Source of the DNA: Solanum dulcamara
Lineage: Eukaryota; Streptophyta; Magnoliopsida; Solanales; Solanaceae
NCBI RefSeq assembly: GCF_947179165.1
Contig: NC_077239.1
Span: forward strand, 16,110,001-16,174,000
Length of the DNA: 64,000 bases
Reading direction: 5' to 3'
Part shown: piece by piece, positions 11,786-20,255 of the stretch
How positions within the stretch are numbered: position 1 is the stretch's first letter
How the letters are laid out: every line of letters starts with the position of its first letter
Notes under the pieces: model-generated
What the model saw: the letters and a program-made list of their open reading frames with translations, nothing else
Database searches by the model: none
Told to the model about the DNA's origin: nothing
Translations under genes and position numbers: made by a program

Positions 11786-12728
11786 TAAAGGCTTCTCAGA
11801 TATACAAACAGTTGTTTCTGATATAATCGAAATAGCCAATTTCGATTGCGACCAACTGATTGCTGATAAATTACTCAGCATATGTGCTCGAATAACTTCC
11901 ACGATAGGTCACTGTAGTGATGCACATGATACTATTACAAATTTGATAAAAATTCAAAAAGATGATACCTCTACGACAGAGACACAAACAGATTTGTATA
12001 ATAAAATATCTTTTAGACCCCAGAGACCTCAAAAAGGAATTACATTGGGAACAATGAAAGAGAAGTTTGATAAATTACTCCCCTTTGATGGTGAAAACCA
12101 GGAAAAGATAATGAGAGATTTATTTTCTCTCAAGACGATACCAAATCGATACATTGATTGTACTGGAATATACCCCAGAATTAATTATCTAAAAGATTCC
12201 TCTCCTCACGAGATTAGATATTGGTATGATTTCGGAGCTGTTAATTCCATTTATTTAACAACAATCAACCTTCCCAAAATTAACCGATTACCATCTTGGG
12301 TTCAAGATGGCGTAAAAGATTGTTATTTGAATAATCCCACGATTATGGTGAAAGATATACTGGTCCTTGAGTTTATTTCTTCTGGACCTGATTATTATAA
12401 AGAAGAAAGATACCCTGCATATCACTTTATGCAAATTGGCAAAGCCGATGATTTTAATATTATTAATAATTATCAAGAAAGATCTTTTGTAAGCTTCACA
12501 GAAAAAGATGTTCATTACTGACGAGCAATCGGTTTAAGGATAGTTCTTCAAAACATGGAACATAGTTTCAAAAGAGGATTCAGAATCTATGGAGGAACGA
12601 AAATACACTCCTCCATTATGATTACCCCTTCTAAAACTACACCACCATCGGCAAAAAGATATATGCAAACCAAGATAGACCTGATTAATAAGGGAATTAT
12701 TAGATCAAGTCCACAGGCACAACAATGA
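11751..12728 (+). pseudogene. EPRV-1 downstream ORF, uncharacterised, one in-frame stop
   Basis: I choose ATG 11751 (MEEIKTHLQEIDKGF), which overlaps the end of pol by 35 bases; the open frame upstream of it is RNase H read in another frame. The ORF runs 256 codons to TGA 12519-12521, then stays in the same frame for 68 more codons to TGA 12726-12728, so the ancestral protein was probably about 325 aa. An N-terminal helical region is followed by a conserved-looking core rich in aromatic residues (IRYWYDFG, LPSWVQDGVKDCY, YHFMQIGKAD) and, after the stop, GFRIYGGTKIH. The location after pol recalls ORF4 of rice tungro bacilliform virus or ORF2 of florendoviruses. Function unknown; not a recognised enzyme. 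Confidence 0.65.
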
Positions 12729-13148
12729 TTATGTGAGATGAGAAAGTACGTCAAAGGGACGTGTGAATTCTGCTCTCCGAGAAAGGAAAAGATAATTGAA
12801 GATGCCATGTCCATATCATCCGAATAAAGTTCTGACGCGTGGAAAAAGAGATAAGGATCAAAATGATTTAGAAGATAAGTATGCAAAAAATCAAAGATAA
12901 AAAAGAAGACAAAAAGGATGATAGCGACATATATCTAACTGATGGCGACCGATAGCCAACTTTTGTCATAAAGTTGAAGAAGAATACGTGAAAGATAAAG
13001 ATGACTCTTTTGTCATTTTGTAGAAATGTCATTTTTATTTAATTGTTTAGGTATAAAGTCACTATCAAGTCAATGTCAAATATATGTAAATGTATGTTTA
13101 AATTCCGGATAGATTTTAAGTCCGTAGTTGAAGTCTGTCTCCTTCATC

Positions 13149-13156
13149 TATAAAAG
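13149..13156 (+). promoter_or_regulatory. EPRV-1 TATA box
   Basis: TATAAAAG within CATCTATAAAAGGAGAC, the form typical of pararetrovirus pregenomic RNA promoters, about 590 bases upstream of the PBS. Confidence 0.7.
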
Positions 13157-13736
13157 GAGACATTCTGTAAACAACGAGGGCATCGAGAAAAAATATCAGC
13201 CTTCTTTTCCTTTTGTACAAACATCTTCTCTATGAATAATAACTAAAAAGTTTGTGAGTATTTTTCTGGAGCAAAATTTTATTACTTCGGTTATAATTAC
13301 TTTTCTTTTATAAAAAAAATAGTTTCCCCTTCCATATCACCCTTACGCCTTAGAGTAGAAAACGAACTAAAGCTGTGCTGAGTTATGTTGAAGGAACGTC
13401 AGAGAAGTTACTTGTTTTCAAGTTGGGATTGCAATATCCGGTAAAAGTCTCGACGGATACCCGGTGTAAATTTTGGTCAAAACGGGACAGGTATGGAAGC
13501 GTGTGTAACCCTTATCTTTTTATTCAAGTTAAGATATTATGTTGTTATAATATTCTATTGCTCTGGAAAATTACTCTAATTCAAAAAATTATGTTAATTT
13601 TAGACATAACATATTCCTCCTCAGGAGGCTTAATTTTACTTGTTAAACAAGATGATAATATTATTAGATATAAAAATATACCTACCCAGATACTTGATTT
13701 ATCGAACCAGCGATTTTCTCGACCCCCTCTCTCCGT

Positions 13737-13749
13737 TGGTAACAGAGCC
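13737..13749 (+). other. EPRV-1 minus-strand primer-binding site (tRNA-Met)
   Basis: TGGTAACAGAGCC differs by one base from the caulimovirid consensus TGGTATCAGAGC(C), complementary to initiator tRNA-Met. It conventionally marks position 1 of the viral genome. The first small ORF begins with the very next base. Confidence 0.8.
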
Positions 13750-13902
13750 ATGATAGATGTTAAAGACGTGGAAGTAGATATTACACAAAATATGTCAACT
13801 TTAGATATAAAGATTAGACAAGAAAGTAGTGAAGATAAATTTAATAGAATAACTGACTCACTAAGGTGCGATGAAAATTTTAATAATATAGATATAGAAT
13901 GA
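13750..13902 (+). CDS. EPRV-1 small ORF A (50 aa)
   Basis: The ATG directly follows the PBS. The product (MIDVKDVEVDITQNM...) is 50 aa, acidic and without membrane segments. The stop TGA overlaps the next ATG as ATGA. It is the first ORF of a coupled series. Function unknown; its start at the PBS is the reason for choosing this ATG over the longer frame from 13375. Confidence 0.45.
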   Translation: MIDVKDVEVDITQNMSTLDIKIRQESSEDKFNRITDSLRCDENFNNIDIE

Positions 13903-14018
13903 AAAGACATCCTACTTTTGCAGATATAAAAATAGATAATAATTATTTATGGAAGTTTAAAAAACACTTAAAAGATACCCAAAAAGGTAAAGAAAATGCA
14001 AAAGATTGTTACGTTTAA
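13899..14018 (+). CDS. EPRV-1 small ORF B1 (39 aa)
   Basis: Starts in the ATGA overlap with ORF A and begins MKRHPTFADIKIDNNYLW. This start resembles that of ORF C (MKRQPSLAKIRVDNRLYW), suggesting that B and C arose by duplication. It ends TAA, overlapping the ATG of B2 as TAATG. B1 and B2 could be one ancestral ORF split by a frameshift, or two coupled ORFs. Confidence 0.45.
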   Translation: MKRHPTFADIKIDNNYLWKFKKHLKDTQKGKENAKDCYV

Positions 14019-14167
14019 TGTTAAAAGATAACAATGAAGAAACAAAAGATTCTATTATTAGGACAAAACAAATTTTAGAAGATTACGACGATGTCATAAA
14101 AGGACTAATGGATAATATAAAACTTATTAAAATTGAGATTGAAACTCATCCTTCAAGTATAGGATAA
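14018..14167 (+). CDS. EPRV-1 small ORF B2 (49 aa)
   Basis: MLKDNNEETKDSIIRTK..., nearly identical to the inverted copy at 3219-3368. It overlaps B1 and C through TAATG on both sides. Helical, charged; function unknown. Conservation of its ends in both copies shows it predates their separation. Confidence 0.45.
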   Translation: MLKDNNEETKDSIIRTKQILEDYDDVIKGLMDNIKLIKIEIETHPSSIG

Positions 14168-14412
14168 TGAAACGACAACCCTCCTTGGCAAAGATAAGGG
14201 TAGATAACCGATTATATTGGACATCTCAAAGAAATTTAAAAAATGCTAAGATAAAAGATGAGGCTCTTAAAAGATATTCACAAAGATTAGATCCTACCAT
14301 GCCCGAACAGATAAAGAGAGTTCAAAAAAAAATACCTGCTAATAATGAAGATATAATAAATAAAAAATATAATATAAATTTACTAAGAAACTATATTTCA
14401 ATAGTCAGATAG
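14167..14412 (+). CDS. EPRV-1 small ORF C (81 aa, C-terminus frameshifted)
   Basis: Near-identical to the 86-codon ORF at 2959-3219 through residue 75, then an indel in the TATATTTCAATAG stretch gives a different, shorter end. Very basic N-terminal half (MKRQPSLAKIRVDNRLYW), compatible with a nucleic-acid-binding or virion-associated small protein, but that is only a suggestion from charge and gene order. Confidence 0.5.
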   Translation: MKRQPSLAKIRVDNRLYWTSQRNLKNAKIKDEALKRYSQRLDPTMPEQIKRVQKKIPANNEDIINKKYNINLLRNYISIVR

Positions 14413-14427
14413 CTAGTTTAGGATAAA

Positions 14428-14688
14428 ATGGAAAATAAATCCAATTATAAATTACTTAATGAAGAAGATCCTCTAAAAATAGAATAAGATTAGTACGAAA
14501 TACAAAAAACGATAATTTACTTTGAAAATTTAATAGTTAAAGAAATTCAAACTTTGAAAGATATACTAAATCAAAAAGAAATAAATGTTGATAAAGAACC
14601 TATAAATAAAACTTTAGATATCATAGGATCCCATATTTCGGAAATAAAATTATCAGAAAAATATGGAGGAAATAATCTAAAATGGTAA
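14428..14688 (+). pseudogene. EPRV-1 small ORF D, two internal stops
   Basis: The frame from ATG 14428 has TAA at 14485-14487 and TAG two codons later, then is open to LKW-TAA at 14688. The TAG is shared with the inverted copy at 2697-2957; the TAA is private to this copy. The stop overlaps the polyprotein start (ATGGTAA). Product lysine/glutamate-rich, function unknown. Confidence 0.5.
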
Positions 14689-15063
14689 GCTTCAATTTAG
14701 AAAATTCAGATATAGATAGCCTTATAATAAATATAAAAGGAACCCAGTTAAAAATGAAGGCGATATGATTAATTTAAAAATGGATACCGTCAAACCAGAA
14801 GAAATAGATTTTAATCCTAATATTACTAAGCTCCCTACTCAGGCTGAAACCAGCTAAACAAATTTTAATAGACCCACTAGGGCTTATGCAGGTATAAATG
14901 ATGCATTAAGAACAAAAGATAGTCACACACGCGTAGGATCAATGAAAACTGAAGCAATTAATCTGTTTGAATATATCTAGATTTAGATTGTATTAATAAT
15001 ACTGAGGAAACTATAAATAATTGAGAAACTTCTTTAAGGATAGCAGTAACAGTAAACAAAATG
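14682..15063 (+). pseudogene. EPRV-1 polyprotein N-terminus (right copy), broken by microsatellite
   Basis: Starts like the left copy (MVSFNLENSDIDSL) but loses frame after about 25 codons (one-base change near 14752) and gains further stops (for example in the CAGCTAAAC and ATATCTAGA stretches). At 15060 the viral ATGGATTAT runs straight into a TTA repeat, exactly where the left copy continues with GACACCACC. Confidence 0.7.
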
Positions 15064-15064
15064 G

Positions 15065-15120
<56 letters not shown>

Positions 15121-15426
15121 CATCATCATCATCATCTTTATCACCATTATGATTATTATTATTATTATCATCATTATCATCATTATGATTATTATTATGA
15201 TGATCATCATTATTAGTATTATCATCATCATCATTATTATCATCATTATTATCATCATCATTATTATTATTATTATCATCATTATTATCATTATTATTAT
15301 TATCATCATCATTATCATCATCATCATTATTATTATTATTATTATCATTACGATGATCATTATTATTATTATTATCATCATTATCATCATCACCATCATC
15401 ATCATCATCTCCACCATCATCATCAC

Positions 15427-15468
<42 letters not shown>

Positions 15469-15469
15469 T
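15064..15469. repeat. Large compound (TTA)n/(TCA)n trinucleotide microsatellite
   Basis: About 400 bases of ATT/ATC triplets: about 60 bases of pure TTA, then an interspersed middle, then nearly pure TCA to the right end. The long open frames on both strands are just poly-Ile or poly-Met readings of the repeat. It forms the junction between EPRV-1 and EPRV-2. Confidence 0.95.
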
Positions 15470-15524
15470 ACAAGATTACATTATGGAGCGTCGTCTTCAA
15501 CAGCTGGCAATGCCAGTATTCGAC
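15470..15524 (+). pseudogene. EPRV-2 scraps (parts of the 478-codon ORF)
   Basis: AAGATTACATTATG matches 23095-23108 and GCGTCGTCTTCAACAGCTGG onward matches 22770-22806, so two pieces that lie about 300 bases apart in the virus are joined here in swapped order. The next base begins inverted intergenic sequence. Confidence 0.7.
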
Positions 15525-16226
15525 CAATCGTTTAAAACTCAACCGAGAACATCCCTAGGCGATATCATCAGCCATACAGGACTTACCAACGGAATTACAA
15601 GGTTTTAACTCAATTAATCCATCACTAATCATGTCGGGAACACCCCTTTTAAGGCTTACCAATGCCATAATTTAAGCTTAGTTTACTATAAAATTATTTT
15701 AACTTTAACTTGACTAAAACCATAACCCATTAGAGAAAAGCTCTTATTTTAGAGTCATTGTCATTTGGTATTCTAACAATCTATGTAAGTTATTATTTAA
15801 TACTTAAATACTTAGCCCATCATGGGTCTAAGTTAAACAAAAATTAATAAAAAAAAGAAAGAAGGAAGTACCTGGAGGACCACCAGTCTCCTAGGATTGT
15901 TACAGCAAACTTCAAACTTTTATTTATAATACAATATTACAAACTATATTATAATAGTTGAGAGTTGTGAGAGGATAGAGAGAGAGAGAGTAGTGAGAAG
16001 GGAGAGCCAAAACCTGCGACAAAATGAATGCAGAATGCATTCATTTATAATCTAAAAAGTGCATCGTAAAATGTGCAAAAGTCAAAAAGTACACAGTTTC
16101 AAATAGTAAAAATCTACAGTAACCATCCATTTTTCAATGTTTTAACAGTGAAATAACTATTGGCATAGTGAAATCTACTGTTCATGCCATCAAATCTGTC
16201 TGCCTGTCACTTTCTTGTGCAGTCCA
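15525..16226 (-). pseudogene. EPRV-2 intergenic region (minus copy)
   Basis: Reverse complement of the region at 24068-24720: leader, poly(A)-signal area, CT-rich R region, the GAATGCATTC repeat next to the TATA box, and the sequence just after the upstream ORF stop. The PBS end is missing. Confidence 0.8.
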
Positions 16227-17663
16227 CTTAAATTTTTTTATTATTTTTGAATTGCATAATCTTTTCTTCAGCCTTCTTAATTATATCTGGAATTTCACTG
16301 GAGGTTGTGCTGTGTAAACTTTGAGCATCATTAAAAAAATTATCTTCTCCAGAATTTTCCGGCATGGAATCATCATTTGTTCCAAATTATTGTTGAATAT
16401 CCCTTTTAACCTGTTCCATGTAAGGAGCAACAGGTTCTTCTTGGGACAACAATCCCCCTTTCTTAATCTGTAATTGTTTAGTCACTTTGGCAAAATGACT
16501 TTCTTCTTCTGAAATCTTGATTTTATCAAATCTACCATATTTAATTATGGCTTCACCAATATCATTTATTAGATCTTGTCCATAAAGCTTTCCATTTTGG
16601 TCCTTTTGTACTAATTTGGACCAAAAATTGGTATGAAATAATCTACAAATGCAGGGCATACTTTCTGAATCGGAAGTAATTTCAACAGTCCATTTGAAAA
16701 TCTAGGGAATAGAAAATTTCATAAAGAAATTCATTAATGGTGTCCCTGGAAAAAGTCTGTCTTTACTTTCCAGTTCAGAAATCTTTGGGGTTTCCTCTAG
16801 CCATAAAGTATATTGATCTAAAAAGAATATGGGTAAAATAGAATTAGAAAGTCCGAAAAAAGACCACCATTTGACAAACCAGGTAGGAATTACGGTGGCT
16901 TTGAAGATCTGAGGACAAATTTTGATGAACCAAGAATGTTTGTGGTCTTCATTCTCATAATACAGAGTTTTGGTAAAAGCTTCTACATAGTCCCAATAAT
17001 AAAAATTTACACTAGTTTTGATAATAGGATGAATGTATTGGGAATCTTTCAGGGTATTTAATCCCCATTCTTCTGGCAAAATTAATTTTTTGATAATAAT
17101 CTTAGAATAGGTAAAATATGATTTATTGGGCCCACCAGTATTATTGTTGGTAATCTCCACAGACCCTGTAGTAGTTAAAATCATTTCATAATATAATCTT
17201 GTCTTATAAGTTTGCATTGGAAATAATGCATTGCTTAAATAACGTTTCATCACGACCCATGGATTAGTCTTCCATTGAAAATCTTTTGGGTCAACACGTA
17301 AAATCAATTTCTTTTTAGGATTGGTGCAAAAAATCTCTTTATTATTTTTGCCAAGAATTAAGGCAAATGAATCTTCATTTGTAGGATGCTCAACTGAGGT
17401 GGATTGAATGGTAACGTTGTTACCCCCAGTAGTTCCAGCATTGCTGGCATTGATAAAATTCATGTAATTTTGATAATCTTCAAAGGAAGGTCGAATACTG
17501 GCATTGCCAGCTGTTGAAGACGACGCTCCTGAAGTAGAAATTCCTCCAATTAATCAGTTAGAGCCTGAAATCTGGCCCAAAGATTGAAATCTGTTTTGAT
17601 TTTGGACTCCTTGGGCTCTCCTCGATTTGAGGACCCCGACCAATTTGGGTGCATCATATTCAT
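16227..17663 (-). pseudogene. EPRV-2 478-codon ORF (minus copy)
   Basis: Minus-strand homologue of 22631-24067. The frame 17463-16702 is open for 253 codons and 16659-16387 for another 90. The N-terminal 60 codons are frameshifted; there is a stop after FSIP (near 16702) shared with the plus copy and a private stop near 16387. Two tryptophans in FVKWWSFFG are intact here whereas the plus copy has a stop. Family and function as for the plus copy. Confidence 0.8.
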
Positions 17664-18412
17664 TAAAAATAGTTAATTCAAATATTCTCTAGTAAGAAAA
17701 TCAGGCAAACTATTGTCAATTCCCTTTTTGTATTCAATTTCAAAAGTCAAAAGGGGCTAATATTATTTGCCACCTTGCAAACATTTGTTTTGAAACATTA
17801 TGCTTACAGTCTTTGTTAAACATAAATTTAGCAACTTGGCAGTCTGTTTTTATAAAAAAAATTTAATTATGTAAATCAGTTTGGAATTTTAAAACACATT
17901 TAACAATAGCTAAAATTTCTTTCACCACAGTAGCATAATTCTTTTGGCTATTATTCCATTACCAGAATAAAACTGACTAATAAAATCTTTTTATTAATAG
18001 GAGAATACTGGGTTAAAATACCACCATAACTAATATCGGAAGCATCTATTTCAACTGTTTTTATCCAATTAGGATTAGCCAAAGTTAAACAAGGCAGTTC
18101 TTTAACTTTCAATTTAATATTTCTAACAACATTGGTATGTAAATCACTCCATGCTTTAGGAACCTTTTTTAATCTGTCATATAAAATAGCAGTATCCATA
18201 GCCAAATCTTTAACAAAAGGAGAAATATTATTTAAACTTCCTAAAAATCTTTGTAACTGGGTTTTATCAGGTAACACATCAGGAAATTTAGAAGAAAATT
18301 CAATATTCCTATGTATAGGGCTAATCTTACCTTTTTCAATATTATGACCTAAGAAACTAACATTTGTTTGGAAATTAAATATTTTTGGTTTAGAAATAAC
18401 TAGACCATTCTG
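17664..18412 (-). pseudogene. EPRV-2 RT C-terminus and RNase H (minus copy)
   Basis: Reverse complement of about 21884-22620. Frame 18412-17951 is open through the RT thumb/connection and RNase H start (EIDASDISYGG; first catalytic Asp visible), then breaks. At 18413 the sequence flips into plus-strand intergenic DNA through a shared AATAAAAA, giving a hybrid ORF start that is not viral. This copy keeps the frame where the plus copy has a one-base deletion near 22020. Confidence 0.8.
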
Positions 18413-19230
18413 AATAAAAAGAAAATTTAAGCGGACTGCACAAGAAAGCGATAGGCAGATAGATTTGATGGCATGAATAGTAGATTTCACTATGCCAACA
18501 GTTATTTCACTGTTAAAACATTGAAAAATGAATGGTTACAGTAGATTTTTACTATTTGAAACTGTGTACTTTTTTACTTTTGCACATTTTACGATGCACT
18601 TTTTAGATTATAAATGAATGCATTCTGCATTCATTTCGTCGCAGGTTTTGGCTCTCCCTTCTCACTACTCTCTCTCTCTACCCTCTCACAACTATCTACT
18701 ATTGTAATATAGTTTGTACTATTGTATTATAAATAAAAGTTTGAACTTTGCTGCAACAACCCCAGGAGACTGGTGGTCCTCCAGGTACTTCCTTCTTTCT
18801 TTCTTTTATTAATTTTTGTTTAACTTAGACCCATGATGGGCTAAGTATTTAAGTGTTAAATAATAACTTACATAGATTGTTAGAATATCAAATGGCAATG
18901 ACTCTAAAATAAGAGCTTTTCTTTAATGGGTTACGATTTTAGTCAGGTTAAAGTTAAAACAATTTTATAATAAATTAAGCTTAAATCATGGCATTGGTAA
19001 ACCCTAAAAGGCGTATTTCCGACATGATTAGTGATGGATTAATTGGGTTAAAACCTTGTAATTCCGTTGGTAAGTCCTGTATGGCTGATGATATCGCCTA
19101 GGAATGTTCCCGATTGGGCTTTAAACGATTGATTCGTGGTTTACATAAAATACATTTGACTTTGTAAAATTACCAGACTAAGTAAAAATTTCCAATAACC
19201 CTTAAGGTCCTGCTCAATACTTGGTATCAA
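18413..19230 (+). pseudogene. EPRV-2 intergenic region (plus, second copy) with PBS
   Basis: Matches 24052-24872 throughout: end of the ORF, spacer, TATA box at about 18608, GAATGCATTCTGCATTC, CT-rich R region, AATAAA at about 18732, leader, and a PBS-like TTGGTATCAA at 19221-19230. The PBS is fused to inverted RT sequence through a shared TCAA. Confidence 0.8.
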
Positions 19231-19578
19231 TACTCCTATGTATAGGGCTAATCTTACCTTTTTCAATATTATGACCTAAGAATTTAACATTTGTTTGGAA
19301 AATAAACATTTTTGATTTAGAAATAACTAGATCATTCTGAATAACAATTTTTTGAAACAATTCTAAGTGTTTAATATGGGTCTCAATATTTTTGGAAAAT
19401 ACAAGAATATCATCAATGTAAACAATAATAAAATTGGTATAAGGAATAAAAATATTATTCATAATTTTTTGGAATTCAGAAGAGGCATTTTTCAATTCAA
19501 AGGACATAACATTCCATTAAATTAAATTTGGAAAATTTAATAGCATCATGCAGTCTGTCTAATAAATCTTTTTTATTG
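19226..19578 (-). pseudogene. EPRV-2 RT fragment (minus)
   Basis: Minus-strand piece carrying NAPSEFQ-like and YIDDILVFS motifs (open frame 19507-19214), matching 21745-21990 of the plus copy. After 19505 it jumps about 90 bases upstream in RT (matching 21575-21610), so there is an internal deletion. Confidence 0.75.
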
Positions 19579-20255
19579 TGTGTGCCCTGCCAAAAGGGAT
19601 TGCCTTGTAAGAAAGGGCCAATGCCGTTTATACTTTGATTTTGGACTCCTCGGGCTCTTAAAAATCTTTCTAACTGGGTTTTATCAGCTAACTCATGCTC
19701 TAGCAGATTAATTGGAGGAATTTCTACTTTAGAAGCGTCGTCTTCAACACTTAGTTGGTAAAAAAGATTATAAGAAGCATGTTAAATGCCACAAATGTGG
19801 TAGGTATGGTCATTATGCCAATGAGTGTAAAACTCAGGAAAAGATTAAATCATTAGATTTAGATGATAAATTAAAAGATTCTTTGTGTAAAATTCTTTTA
19901 TATTCTGATAATGATGGTTCTCCTTCTGACACTATTAAAACTAGTTCAATTTCCAATAACCCCTAAGGTTCTGCTCAACACTTGGTATCAGAGACATGGA
20001 AGTATTCATACTTTAGTCACTACTATGGTTGAGGAGTATTGAATTTGCTTCTAAATTTTCTGATGTAGTACGTGTTTTACATGATGATTGTGTACCCTGC
20101 CAAAAGGATTGCAGTCATGAACATTGGAAATCTAAATTTATTGATGGATTGCCTTCTATTTTTGCTGAACGTGTTAGAATTATTCTAAAAATTTATAACA
20201 GGTTATGCCAATGAATGTAAAACTCAGGTCCTGATACCAAGTATTTTTTGATAAT
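19579..20255. pseudogene. EPRV-2 mosaic: many short viral fragments in mixed order and orientation
   Basis: In under 700 bases I recognise a repeated TGCCCTGCCAAAAGG piece (also at 20093), an inverted start of the 478-codon ORF, inverted RT, a plus piece of the same ORF, coat-protein zinc-knuckle sequence (19755-19950, plus), the leader end with a PBS (19983-19994), RT again (20025-20065), a coat-protein core piece (HWKSKFIDGLPSIFAERVR, 20118-20175), a second zinc-knuckle scrap and an inverted PBS. Short open frames here are chimeric and not genes. Confidence 0.75.

Larger units (their letters stand above)
12729..13749 (+). promoter_or_regulatory. EPRV-1 intergenic region: promoter and leader
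   Basis: About 1 kb between the downstream ORF and the first small ORF. It holds a paired ACGT element at 12747-12765 (TACGTCAAAGGGACGTGTG, as-1-like but far upstream), a clear TATA box at 13149-13156, the expected position of a pregenomic RNA start shortly after, AT-rich sequence with possible poly(A) signals (13235, 13310), and a leader that ends at the PBS. An open frame from 13375 runs through the leader without a stop, but I see no sign that it is coding. Confidence 0.65.

Noticed and set aside
12747..12765. as-1-type enhancer of the EPRV-1 promoter
   Set aside because: The paired ACGT motif is present but lies nearly 400 bases upstream of the TATA box, farther than usual, so I mention it only as possible.
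12288..12886. Minus-strand ORFs opposite the EPRV-1 downstream ORF
   Set aside because: Antisense shadows of an AT-rich coding region on the plus strand.
13375..13749. Extension of ORF A upstream to a 175-codon frame
   Set aside because: It runs through the leader and the PBS, and the upstream part has no viral-like composition. ATG 13750 directly after the PBS is the better start.
15034..15535. Long poly-Met and poly-Ile open frames on both strands
   Set aside because: They are readings of the ATT/ATC microsatellite; no start context, composition or homologue supports a protein.
18347..18490. N-terminal part of the minus ORF 17951-18490 as a novel RT N-terminus
   Set aside because: It is inverted intergenic sequence fused at the 18413 junction; a chimera created by rearrangement.
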